Made by a program: the position numbers and the translations under genes
Shown here: positions 26,613-34,861 of the stretch, one piece after another
How the letters are laid out: each line of letters begins with the position of its first letter
Position numbering within the stretch: the first letter of the stretch is position 1
Source: JADCRZ01 sp965200945
GTDB lineage: Bacteria; Bacteroidota; Bacteroidia; Chitinophagales; Chitinophagaceae
Assembly: GCA_965200945.1 (NCBI GenBank)
Contig: OZ241749.1
Location: forward strand, 4,092,001-4,156,000
DNA length: 64,000 bases
Direction of reading: 5' to 3'
The notes under the pieces: generated by a model
Seen by the model: the letters and a program-made list of their open reading frames with translations, nothing else
Told to the model about the DNA's origin: nothing
Databases searched by the model: none

Positions 26613-27109
26613 AAGCAGGCAATTTTCGGATCAAGAAGGTAAATTTTTTTGGGAGTGCAGCGAAAATATTTTTCGACCGGTCTCGTTGGTAAAGGGGTAA
26701 AAAAAATGCCGGCGATAGAAATCGCCGGCCTGTGCTTACCTCTGAAACCACAAAAAGAAAGAGGTGAATAATATTCAGCTATAGTACGAATGTTATATAA
26801 CGAACAGATAAATTAAAACTAAACGGAAAGGAATATCAGTTTAACGGGGCATTTAAAGGATATCAGGATGGATCTTCAGAAGATAGCGTCTCTTCTTGTA
26901 AATATGTAAAGCGGATCAATGTAACAAACCGGCGGAGATTGGATAAAAATCTTTAGAAAGGATATGAGGTTTATTGCGTTAGCGGGGATAAAACTAAAGA
27001 TTGTTTCCGGATAATGCAATAATTTTTATACTTTTTTTTAAGTAAATAATAATCCAAATTCCATCGGTCAGGCATTTCATAAAAAAGCCTGTTTGCAGCA
27101 ACCTGTAAA
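26613..27109. other. Gene-poor AT-rich intergenic region
   Basis: No open frame is convincing. The region contains a strong minus-strand terminator at 26698-26729, a weak hairpin (ACCTCT...AGAGGT around 26739-26766) and a fragment resembling the dispersed palindrome (TAGCGTCTCTTCTTGTAAAT near 26884). A short minus-strand transcript ending at the terminator is possible. Confidence 0.5.
26698..26729 (-). terminator. Minus-strand intrinsic terminator
   Basis: GCCGGCGAT pairs perfectly with ATCGCCGGC around a 4-base loop. On the minus strand it is followed by a long T-run. It lies about 390 bases downstream of the JmjC-like gene and just upstream of the DUF1624 gene. Confidence 0.8.
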
Positions 27110-28000
27110 TTAGATACTTGCAGATTCAAGCTGCTTGTTGGCCGCCCTGAAAATTTTTTCTTTTTTATAATTGTACCACCAGAGCGGTGCGGTCCTTTTC
27201 ATCATCGTATCAATATTCCTCATCCCGAACAGGTTCCACACTCCTTTCAGTTTGCCGCCGATGGAAGATTGCAGCGCCCGCAAACTCATTGCAAAGCCGC
27301 TGTCGAGATATTCCATGTGATGCCAGTAACCGGCGGGCATGAACAGGGTGTCGCCATGTTCCATAATTACTTCATACCCTTTTGCCAGGTTCACCGCCGG
27401 ATATTTGCTGAGGTCGATCTTGTTGTTGCGGTCATCGAAATAATGCTGGAAATTCACAAGGCTTAAAACTTCCCAGGGCTTGCGGTAAATTTTATATTGT
27501 TCATCGTGCGGAAACAGGAGCACCCTTTTTCTGCCCATGAACTGGGTATGCAGGATATGTGACAGGTCGATGTCGAAATGCATGTGCGTTACAGAGCCGG
27601 CGCCTCCCGTAAAGAGCATGGGATACCGTTTTACAAAGCCCTTCATCAGGTGCTCGGGCCAGGTGAAATCCTGGATGATCTGGGGCGCATGCTGAAAAAT
27701 GTTGAACAGAAAGATCCGCAGTTCAGCAGGGCCCTTCCTGATCTGCTCGAGGTACTCCCCGAATTTCATGTAACCGTCTGCTTTGTTGATCGGGGTATAC
27801 GCATCGCTTTTTACATTGTTATAAACCCCTACTTCCACATCACCGACGATCTTCTGGAAAAAATCCCAGTCCCACTTTTGAAAAGCCGGCCATTCTTTTA
27901 CCAGGCTGGTGATGATAAGCGGCTTCTGGGGCTCATAGTATTTTCTGTGAAAGTCTTCCGGTGAAATAGTCTCAACTTTATCAACCGCAGTCAATTGCAT
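27110..28000 (-). CDS. Cupin-like (JmjC, Cupin_8) protein
   Basis: A 296-residue protein of the JmjC-type 2-oxoglutarate/Fe(II) oxygenase superfamily. The metal triad is visible as His-Phe-Asp in THMHFDID (about 139-146) and the distal His in MPAGYWHHMEYL (about 223-234), with a Lys in GRKRVLLF for oxoglutarate. Relatives hydroxylate proteins or RNA-linked factors; the target is unknown. It is a single-gene unit. The C-terminus is basic (YNYKKEKIFRAANK). Confidence 0.85.
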   Translation of the reverse strand: MQLTAVDKVETISPEDFHRKYYEPQKPLIITSLVKEWPAFQKWDWDFFQKIVGDVEVGVYNNVKSDAYTPINKADGYMKFGEYLEQIRKGPAELRIFLFNIFQHAPQIIQDFTWPEHLMKGFVKRYPMLFTGGAGSVTHMHFDIDLSHILHTQFMGRKRVLLFPHDEQYKIYRKPWEVLSLVNFQHYFDDRNNKIDLSKYPAVNLAKGYEVIMEHGDTLFMPAGYWHHMEYLDSGFAMSLRALQSSIGGKLKGVWNLFGMRNIDTMMKRTAPLWWYNYKKEKIFRAANKQLESASI

Positions 28001-28258
28001 GCTCTTACGTGTTTTACCGGCAAAAATAATATTAAAATAGTGTCAATTATGCGGCTCCGGTTTCTGAAAAATCGGGTGTTTTGCTAATAAATTGTAAATG
28101 CCGCCGAAAAATAGTGTGGAACCCCTTTGATTTTTGACGATACGCTGGGGGGATAACAGTATTTTACGGAAAGGAATTTTGCGGTCGCCTTTCTTTGGCA
28201 CGGCTTTGTTGCAGCAGAATATACGGCCGGCCGATTCCCGAACTTAAAACTGATCCAT

Positions 28259-28876
28259 ATGCTTTTACGTGTTCATCCCGATAATCCCCAGCAGCGCAAT
28301 ATTAAAACGATCGTCGAATGTTTACTGGATGGCGGCGTGATCATTTATCCCACCGATACCATCTACGGACTCGGATGCAGCATCTTCCAGCAGAAAGCGA
28401 TCGAAAAGATCTGCCGCATCAAACAGGTCGATCCGCAAAAAGCCCAGCTCTCGTTTATCTGTCACGACCTCAGTGACCTCAGCAACTGGAGCAAAAGCAT
28501 CTCAACTCCAGTATACCGCATCCTGAAAAGCCATCTCCCGGGGCCCTACACTTTTATTCTGCCGGCGAGCAAGGAAGTACCGAAGCTGCTGAAAAGCAAG
28601 AAAGACACCATCGGCCTCCGCATTCCCGACAACAACATCGCCTGCACCATCATCAGGGAACTGTCGCATCCCATCCTCAGCGCCTCCCTGCCCGGTGAAA
28701 TGGTGGAAGAATATACCGACCCGGAGCTGATGCATGAAAACTTCAAGAACCTGGTCGATATCGTGATCGACGGAGGCATCGGAGGAATGGTTCCTTCCAC
28801 CATCGTGGATTGTACCGTTGAACCACCGGAGCTGATCAGGCAGGGACTGGGAAACTGGGATACGATTCTCGCATAA
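28259..28876 (+). CDS. YciO-type Sua5/YrdC family protein
   Basis: A 205-residue protein of the Sua5/YciO/YrdC superfamily, which makes threonylcarbamoyl-AMP for the t6A tRNA modification. The N-terminal HPDNPQQR and GGVIIYPTDTIYGLGC match the YciO branch more closely than YrdC or Sua5. YciO proteins have weak or uncertain activity, so annotation as the essential synthase should be cautious. It is followed 16 bases later by a GNAT gene on the same strand. Confidence 0.87.
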   Translation: MLLRVHPDNPQQRNIKTIVECLLDGGVIIYPTDTIYGLGCSIFQQKAIEKICRIKQVDPQKAQLSFICHDLSDLSNWSKSISTPVYRILKSHLPGPYTFILPASKEVPKLLKSKKDTIGLRIPDNNIACTIIRELSHPILSASLPGEMVEEYTDPELMHENFKNLVDIVIDGGIGGMVPSTIVDCTVEPPELIRQGLGNWDTILA

Positions 28877-28891
28877 ATAAACTGAACCCTC

Positions 28892-29488
28892 ATGGCATTT
28901 GACACCTATTTTCCGGCGGGTTTCACGCTGGAAACAGATAAAGTTATCCTGCGTCCTATGGAAGAACAGGATTTTGAAAAGTACTTACAGATCACCCAGT
29001 CGGATGTGCTCTGGAAGTACTTCACCAAAGAGCTCAACGATGAAACGCAGCTCCGCGCGTGGATGACGGAAGCGTTGCATGACAGGGCCGCAGGGCGGCG
29101 GATGCCTTTTACCGTTATCAAGAAAGACAATGGCGCTGTCTGCGGCAGCACGAGCTACGGTAACATCTCGTTCGCCGACCAGCGGATCGAGATCGGCTGG
29201 ACCTGGCTGGGGGAGAACTTCCTGGGCTCGGGCATCAATCACCACTGTAAATATGCGCTGCTGCGCTATTCGTTCGAAACCATGCATTTCCTGCGTACCG
29301 AGATCAAAACCGATTTCCTGAACGGGCGGGCCCGCCAGGCTCTCCGGAACATCGGTGCAACAGAAGAAGGCGTGCTGAGAAGCCACATGAAAATGCCCCA
29401 CGGCAGAAGAAGGGATTCCGTTTATTACAGTATACTGAGCAACGAATGGGAGGGCGTAAAGCAGCAGTTCTTCCGGGATATGGAGTAG
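28892..29488 (+). CDS. GNAT family N-acetyltransferase (RimJ/RimL-like)
   Basis: A 198-residue acetyltransferase. It begins with the LETDKVILRPMEEQDFE strand/helix, and the acetyl-CoA loop region is near IEIGWTWLGENFLGSGIN (about 89-106). The pattern of FLRTEIKTDFLNGRARQALRNIGATEEG is typical of RimJ/RimL-like members that acetylate amino groups of proteins or small molecules. Substrate unknown. It converges on rnhB, with 6 bases between stops. Confidence 0.87.
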   Translation: MAFDTYFPAGFTLETDKVILRPMEEQDFEKYLQITQSDVLWKYFTKELNDETQLRAWMTEALHDRAAGRRMPFTVIKKDNGAVCGSTSYGNISFADQRIEIGWTWLGENFLGSGINHHCKYALLRYSFETMHFLRTEIKTDFLNGRARQALRNIGATEEGVLRSHMKMPHGRRRDSVYYSILSNEWEGVKQQFFRDME

Positions 29489-29494
29489 AATGGA

Positions 29495-30121
29495 TCAGGT
29501 AGTTTCCGGACCTGCATCTGCAAACAACCGGAAGCTTTTCCGGTGATAAACACTAATTCCGTTTTCCACGATGGCCGCCCGGTGCGTTTTGGTTCCATAA
29601 CCTTTGTTGGCGTGCCAGCCGTATCGGGGAAACGCTTCATGAAGCTGCTGCATATGGGCATCACGGTATGTTTTTGCCAGTATGCTGGCGGCGGCAATGG
29701 AGGCATAGGTGCCGTCGCCTTTTATAAAACAACGGTGCTCGATTTCTGGAAACGGATTAAAATAATTTCCATCGATCAGCAGCAGGGAAGGTTTCAGATT
29801 CAGGGCAGCCACAGCCAGGTGCATGGCTTTCATGGAAGCCTGCAAAATATTGATCGCATCGATCTCCTCCACCCCTACCATAGCCACCGCATAGGCCAGC
29901 GCTTCCTGCTCGATCACCGGTCGCAGTTCTTCCCGTTGGGAAGCTTTCAGCTGTTTCGAATCGTTGAGCAGCGGATGGTAAAACGTTGCAGGAAGAATGA
30001 CCGCTGCGGCAAACACAGGGCCGGCAAATGCGCCGCGGCCTGCTTCGTCGCAGCCGGCTTCGATAACGGAAGAATGGTAGGGTTTCAGCAATACAGGCAG
30101 TTGAAAGTTAAATTCTTTCAC
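29495..30121 (-). CDS. rnhB: Ribonuclease HII
   Basis: A 208-residue endonuclease that cleaves the RNA strand of RNA-DNA hybrids and single ribonucleotides in DNA. The catalytic DEAGRG motif is at 25-30 (Asp25, Glu26), with further acidic residues at LLIDGNYF (about 115) and near the end of the core. Length and motifs are typical. Confidence 0.95.
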   Translation of the reverse strand: MKEFNFQLPVLLKPYHSSVIEAGCDEAGRGAFAGPVFAAAVILPATFYHPLLNDSKQLKASQREELRPVIEQEALAYAVAMVGVEEIDAINILQASMKAMHLAVAALNLKPSLLLIDGNYFNPFPEIEHRCFIKGDGTYASIAAASILAKTYRDAHMQQLHEAFPRYGWHANKGYGTKTHRAAIVENGISVYHRKSFRLFADAGPETT

Positions 30122-30193
30122 GAAGATACAGCACTGCCCGTATCCGGATCGTTGCTACCATTGCATTTCTGCTCACCTGAAAGCCGCACTTGG

Positions 30194-30496
30194 TTAAACT
30201 TCCGGTATCAGGGTCGGATAGGTATCTTTCTCGTGTTCGACAATGGCTTTGGCGATGTTCTCTTCAAAATCTGGGTCGGGCGATGGATTTTCCAGGAAGA
30301 ACGCTTCTGATCCGGCGGTAGAGGCATCATCATAAGGACCCGGTATGGTGCCATAGAACCTGAGCTTGGCCTGCTGGCTCTCTTCTCCGGGCAGGGTGAC
30401 TGTATAATCAAGCGGAAATTGGTCGGTAGTTCTTTCAACCTTCACTGTAGAATCGGTTTCCTTGTATCGGATGCTAACTTCAAAGTTGCTCGGCAT
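30194..30496 (-). CDS. Small hypothetical protein
   Basis: A 100-residue acidic protein without signal peptide or membrane segment. It looks beta-rich (FEVSIRYKETDSTVKVERT...YTVTLPG) and ends in a helical acidic tail. I do not recognise the family. The codon use resembles the core genes, not the AT-rich island next to it. Confidence 0.6.
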   Translation of the reverse strand: MPSNFEVSIRYKETDSTVKVERTTDQFPLDYTVTLPGEESQQAKLRFYGTIPGPYDDASTAGSEAFFLENPSPDPDFEENIAKAIVEHEKDTYPTLIPEV

Positions 30497-30880
30497 AACT
30501 GTAAGCTTTATGGTAAGTGATATGCTATCATCTTAAAAAACTGTACCACGGGGAGGGGAGAGTGGGGTGTCTGTGAGAACAATCATTCATTGTAGCGATC
30601 ATAAGCGACAGGAAGGGCGGTCATTTATACGAGCCTGATAATAGAAAGATCAGCGTGCTTGGCAATGCGATGGATTATAAGAAAAGGCTGAAATTGTTGT
30701 ATAAGGAGGAGTTGGGAAAGAGAAATTGTGACAGGCAGAATAGTGCATGTTGGATTGCCGTACTCAACAATTTGAAAAAGCGAAAATTAAATGAGTGATT
30801 TTGAGTAACAATTTTTATGTACATTAGGTTAGTTCCTGCTATACATATGTTGCCTGCAATAAAACAGAACCTTATAATTA
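30497..30880. other. Left edge of accessory island, possible gene remnant
   Basis: Composition shifts to AT-rich within this stretch. A plus-strand frame is open from about 30574 to the TGA at 30796-30798 and reads like protein (YEPDNRKISVLGNAMDYKKR, then RLKLLYKEEL), but it has no ATG until 30670, leaving 42 codons. It may be the 3' remnant of a lost gene. No domain is recognised. Confidence 0.35.
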
Positions 30881-32263
30881 ATGGTCTATTTCTCTGACTT
30901 CTTTGACATCTCTGAAGAAACGCTTCAAGATTTTGGAGCTTTCAATATCTCTTTAATTAATGACCTTCCATTGTTCATTGACCCTTTTTTGCTCTTCGGA
31001 AACGAAAAATCTGAATATCAACAGCTCCATGAGGAAATAATTGATTATTTAGTCTTCTTAAAAGAAAAAGCAGCTACAGGCACAATGTCGGTCGCACAAA
31101 TTAAGGCATGGTATTGTTTTCCTGAGGTAAAGCAAACCTGGCTCGGCTATAGCTTATTCGGAAATGGTGGCTCTGGCTTGGGGCTAGATTTTGGAAATGC
31201 ACTTTCATCTAGTATGCACATTGTATTTCGTGACTTGACTCATGAAACAATAACTACAACCTCGCATTTAGAAAAAGCTGCTTTGTTTTCAATTGGCGTT
31301 GGAAGGGATAATATTAGTGACTTCACTTGTAATTTGATTAAAGCATATTTGCTGGAATACTCACAAGCATTTGCAAGTACTCATTTAAATGACACTCAGA
31401 AAAGAAAGATAACTGTAAAAAAGACATATTTTGATTATCGATTAGAGCGGTGGATGCCTAAAGAATTTACGCTGCCATACTATGGAGATGATTACGTCAT
31501 ATTAACTCCACGAGATATCTTAACTAAGGACGACAATTGGATAAACAATCATGACTTAATTGGTGATTTTGACAATATATGTGCTACGATTCCAAATGAC
31601 CAACTGCGGGCAGAAATTCACAACTACCTTTTTAAGAGAATTCCCAAAAAAGAAGATGATAAAGAACCAACACAAAAGGAAATCAACAAGGCTATACATG
31701 AAACAATAAAACAATTCCCAGTTATTATAGACTATTACATAAAACAAAAAGAAGAAAATAAGGATGGTGCAATTCGTAGTTCAGAAATTCAAGTTGATGA
31801 AGTTGAGGAGATTTTTATAAAACAAGTACAAGAATTAGTTAAGCTACTAGCTTCTCAAACCAATTTTTATTCTGTAGCTGAAACTGATGCTTATACAGCA
31901 GCATTAAAACGTATTGAATACTTAAAGGTCTTTATTGAAAGCAATGACGGATATAAATTGTTTTATCATAAAGGTCAGCCTTTGAAACGAGAAGCAGACC
32001 TTCAGAGGATTTACAGATTAACTTGGTTTGCTTCAAGTTTTGATGTTAATCAAGAACCGAATAATGGCAGAGGACCAGTTGACTATTCAATTTCAAAAGG
32101 CTCCAAAGATAAAACTCTTGTAGAATTTAAGCTTGCTTCAAACTCTCAGTTGAAAAAAAATTTACGCAATCAAGTCAAAATATATGAAGAGGCTAATCAG
32201 ACAAAGAGTAGTATAAAAGTAATATTGTACTTTGACGATTCAGAATATTTGAAAGTAACGACA

Positions 32264-32270
32264 ATTTTAA
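32264..32270. repeat. Left target-site duplication of IS4 element
   Basis: ATTTTAA directly abuts the left inverted repeat and recurs at 33580-33586 directly after the right one. Confidence 0.85.
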
Positions 32271-33579
32271 CAATAGTTCGGTAAGTTTTAAGCGGCCAAA
32301 GCACCTAAGTTCAAGCACTGGTCGAACAGCTGCTTTATTTTCTTGCAACTCAGCTCCAAACCTAAGTTTGAAAATATTGTTTCGGTCATTATCTTATTGT
32401 AAAACATCAGCTTGATGTTTCTCATCGAAAACGCTTCTCTTTTTTCTTTTGGCAATGATAGCCAACACGCTGCTTTAGCCACCGAAACCGCGCTTAAAGC
32501 CATATTGAAATGAAAATACAGCTTGTTTTCACTTCTTGCCTGACACTCCGCTAATCCACAGTGCTGTTTGGCATCCCTGATCAAAAACTCTATCTGAAAT
32601 CTTAAGCGATAGTACTTTATGATCAATGCAGCACTAAGCCCGGTATCGGTACAAACAAAAATCTCATAGCGGCCGCTGTGTTTATCGTACAGATATACAA
32701 TTCTTACCAACCTTTTCAGGATCATACTGTACACTACGGCACTGTAATAAATCACCCATTCATCTTCGGCAAACTTCCTGATGCGACGCTTGTCGATGAG
32801 CTTGCAATCCACTTTGCCAGCATACACCCGTGGCCTGCCTGGTGCCTTCAGTTTATGCCCATGATAAAGGTATCGCAAATCGGCATCAGGGCGCATCTTT
32901 GTAATAACATGCAACCCTTCCCCAAGCAGTGGAGTAATAAAGCTGTCCTTCATGAAATATCCGTCTGCTGCCAGGTACGTCACCATTTTCTTTAATGCAG
33001 GCAGACGCTTTTTTATGATGCTTACATAATGACTCACCAGATTGTCCTGATTTGTCTGAAGCATCTCTTTACAAGGCGTTTGCACTGCTTCCAGCGACAT
33101 AGCGGTACCTGCCTGTACATCTACGATGGAGAGGCAACTGATCTCCAGTCCCTTCAATGCACGTTGATCTTTGCCACTCCACCATTTGCCAAGACCGGGT
33201 GTTTTTTTACCACTCTTGGGTATAAAGGTGGGATCGAAAGCTGCAATGAGTTCTTTACTACAACTCTTTTTGATAAGTCGGTCGTTGAAACTGCTGAAAT
33301 CAAATAACTGCTCGAAATGTAGCCGGATACTTTTTTCAGCGTAACGGCTGAAACGGCTTAAGTTCAACATCGTATAGCGAACTGGCATTCCAAGCCATAA
33401 TTCAAAGATTGTCATCATGAATTTGACTTGCGGTTTGCTGATGTCTTCTAACTTTTGTAAACTTGCAGTGACAAGACCGCGAATCTTGTCAGAGGCATTA
33501 GATGTGAGTAGTTGCATACAATCATCTAATGCCATTTTTATTCCTGCCCCTGACTGATCAAAAACTTACCGAACTATTG
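32271..33579. mobile_element. IS4-family insertion sequence, 1309 bp
   Basis: The element is bounded by 19-bp perfect inverted repeats, CAATAGTTCGGTAAGTTTT at 32271-32289 and its complement at 33561-33579. It is flanked by 7-bp direct repeats ATTTTAA. It carries one transposase gene on the minus strand. Perfect ends and an intact transposase suggest a recent, possibly still mobile, insertion. A 7-bp duplication is short for classic IS4 members but within the range known for some subgroups. Confidence 0.92.
32288..33535 (-). CDS. IS4 family transposase
   Basis: A 415-residue DDE transposase. The first catalytic Asp is in IAAFDPTFIP and the second in YLAADGYF. The Glu lies in the IS4-specific Y(2)R(3)E(6)K signature, fully met by YRLRFQIEFLIRDAK. 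The stop codon overlaps the left inverted repeat. No truncation or frameshift is seen. It acts on the ends of its own element. Confidence 0.94.
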   Translation of the reverse strand: MALDDCMQLLTSNASDKIRGLVTASLQKLEDISKPQVKFMMTIFELWLGMPVRYTMLNLSRFSRYAEKSIRLHFEQLFDFSSFNDRLIKKSCSKELIAAFDPTFIPKSGKKTPGLGKWWSGKDQRALKGLEISCLSIVDVQAGTAMSLEAVQTPCKEMLQTNQDNLVSHYVSIIKKRLPALKKMVTYLAADGYFMKDSFITPLLGEGLHVITKMRPDADLRYLYHGHKLKAPGRPRVYAGKVDCKLIDKRRIRKFAEDEWVIYYSAVVYSMILKRLVRIVYLYDKHSGRYEIFVCTDTGLSAALIIKYYRLRFQIEFLIRDAKQHCGLAECQARSENKLYFHFNMALSAVSVAKAACWLSLPKEKREAFSMRNIKLMFYNKIMTETIFSNLGLELSCKKIKQLFDQCLNLGALAA

Positions 33580-33586
33580 ATTTTAA
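33580..33586. repeat. Right target-site duplication of IS4 element
   Basis: ATTTTAA, identical to 32264-32270, lies at the junction where the nuclease-like frame resumes. Confidence 0.85.
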
Positions 33587-33669
33587 AAGAATTAGAACTA
33601 GATAACGACCCTAACATAATTATTATTGACGCAGGACAAGACAATAAGCCATCAGCTTCAACTGCATAA

Positions 33670-33947
33670 GTTACTGCTGCCAACAAAATTATTTGCAAAA
33701 GTAGGGCTGGACAATGTTATATCAGCTATATACAGGCATCAGCAATGGTTTGGGCTCGACATTCAATGTTCGGCTTTAGTTCATAACTTCAACAACATAT
33801 TTTCAAATGGGTATTTGTACTAGGCTGGACGTTTAATGAATTCCCTGCCTTCGCAAATACTCGAGCCGTTCGCAGCAATTTTACAGCTATCTAACAAACC
33901 GACAACCCTATTCTTTGAGTAACTTACTTTCACAACAAATAAATAAT
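33670..33947. other. AT-rich spacer without a supported gene
   Basis: Only a 65-codon frame overlaps this stretch, and it is not protein-like. Two segments look weakly alike: CAACAAAATTATTTGCAAAA...GGGCTGGAC near 33681 and CAACAACATATTTTCAAAT...GGCTGGAC near 33790. This could be an old duplication. Confidence 0.4.
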
Positions 33948-34418
33948 ATGCAAAAGATAGTTCCAAATCTTTGGTTTGACGGCAATGCTAAGGAAGCCGC
34001 TGATTATTACCTGTCAATTTTCAAGGGCGGGAAAGTGACTAACACTACTTACTATCCTATGACGGAAGCAGAAGGACTGGCTGACTTTCAAAAAGATTTT
34101 GCCGGCAAGGTTCTTACAGTTGAGTTTGAAATTTTGGGAATGCGATTTATTGGGATCAATGCTGGACCATCATTCAAATTCAATGAAGCAATTTCACTTA
34201 TGATACCTTGCAAAGACCAAACAGAAATAGACTACTATTGGAATGCACTGACAGCTAATGGTGGAGAAGAAAGTGTTTGCGGTTGGTTAAAAGACAAATA
34301 CGGATTAAGTTGGCAAGTATGTCCTGAGAACTGGGAAGAACTGAACAAAAAGCCAGGAGCATTCAAAAAAATGATGGGCATGAAGAAGCTGATTATTGCA
34401 GATTTTAAAGCCAATTGA
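33948..34418 (+). CDS. VOC family protein (PhnB/3-demethylubiquinone methyltransferase-like fold)
   Basis: A 156-residue protein of the vicinal-oxygen-chelate superfamily, PF06983 type. The start is set at MQKIVPNLWFDGNAKEAADYY, the usual family start; a TTG 33 bases upstream is in frame. Despite the database name, such proteins are not proven methyltransferases. Conserved features are the N-terminal FDGNAKEA, the IGINAGP segment and the C-terminal CGWLKDKYGLSWQVCP. Base composition is AT-rich like the nuclease-like gene, suggesting that it arrived with the island. Confidence 0.85.
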   Translation: MQKIVPNLWFDGNAKEAADYYLSIFKGGKVTNTTYYPMTEAEGLADFQKDFAGKVLTVEFEILGMRFIGINAGPSFKFNEAISLMIPCKDQTEIDYYWNALTANGGEESVCGWLKDKYGLSWQVCPENWEELNKKPGAFKKMMGMKKLIIADFKAN

Positions 34419-34462
34419 CCCAGACCAAAATTAATATCTGGAAATTCATCGCCGGATGTAAA

Positions 34463-34657
34463 ATGAAAATTGCTGCTCACAAAAGTTTTGCCAAAAGCAG
34501 GGAGGACAGGAGGCATATCGGCTGTATTAAAAATACGGAAGAGCACATTGAAAGCAACTTAGAATATTATTCATCCTATGAATATTTAAGAAAGCTACTC
34601 ATTGAAAACGGCTTTTTAAAACGGGAGTGTAAATTAAACTGTGTCAGTAGGGTTTAA
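34463..34657 (+). CDS. Small ORF whose 3' end is replaced by an IS256 element
   Basis: From the ATG at 34463 the frame reads MKIAAHKSFAKSRED and continues to ENGFLK, then runs into the IS256 inverted repeat and stops at 34657. Without the element and one TTTAAAAC copy the frame would read FLKP and stop at once, giving 54 residues. The protein is basic to neutral, Tyr/Glu-rich and not recognised. A TTG start at 34415 overlapping the VOC stop would give 70 residues. That it is a true gene is uncertain. Confidence 0.4.
   Translation: MKIAAHKSFAKSREDRRHIGCIKNTEEHIESNLEYYSSYEYLRKLLIENGFLKRECKLNCVSRV
34615..34622. repeat. Left target-site duplication of IS256 element
   Basis: TTTAAAAC is repeated exactly at 36143-36150, flanking the imperfect inverted repeats. 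Confidence 0.85.
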
Positions 34658-34672
34658 AAAACTAAATTCACA

Positions 34673-34732
34673 ATGTCAGACGAAGCGGAGACAGGCTCTG
34701 TTGAGGAACAACCTTGTCAAGGAATAGTCTGA
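34673..34732 (+). other. 19-codon ORF / structured segment inside the IS256 left end
   Basis: ATG at 34673 to TGA at 34732 encodes MSDEAETGSVEEQPCQGIV. The same bases form nested pairings: GTCAGAC with GTCTGAC outside and GTTG-AGGAA-CAAC inside. Whether it is translated or acts as an RNA structure is unknown. A terminator follows 12 bases later. Confidence 0.3.
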
Positions 34733-34744
34733 CCCGATAGAATG

Positions 34745-34777
34745 AGCCAATTCAGGTCTTGCCTGAGTTGGCTTTTT
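34745..34777 (+). terminator. Inward-facing terminator at the IS256 left end
   Basis: AGCCAATTCAGG pairs with CCTGAGTTGGCT (one G-T wobble) around a 5-base loop, followed by TTTT on the plus strand. It would stop outside transcription from entering the transposase gene antisense. Confidence 0.8.
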
Positions 34778-34861
34778 GTAAATATACAAATCATATTCAT
34801 TCGGCCATGCCTCAAAAAACCTTTGGGCGCCAGCCCAATCCCATCTATGCCCATCAACCTG

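Larger units (their letters stand above)
30881..33669 (+). pseudogene. PD-(D/E)XK nuclease-like gene interrupted by an IS4 element
   Basis: The present frame (30881-32284) gives 467 residues. I do not recognise the N-terminal 380, which are helical and acidic. The C-terminus has a nuclease-like core: GRGPVDY with Asp401 and VEFKL with Glu415-x-Lys417, followed by a helix with Gln. The last four codons before the stop belong to the inserted element. Removing the element and one duplicated ATTTTAA restores an uninterrupted frame (TTIL then KELELDNDPN) to the TAA at 33667-33669, about 490 residues. The gene is AT-rich and unlike its neighbours, so probably acquired. A role in restriction or phage defence is inference. 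The truncated product keeps the nuclease motifs and might still function. Confidence 0.75.

Noticed and set aside
33626..33823. 65-codon frame after the IS4 element
   Set aside because: Overlaps the displaced 3' end of the nuclease-like gene in another frame and lacks protein-like pattern.
34673..34777. Group II intron 3' end or RNase P-like RNA
   Set aside because: No domain V pattern and no RNase P core motifs; the segment lies within IS256 boundaries.
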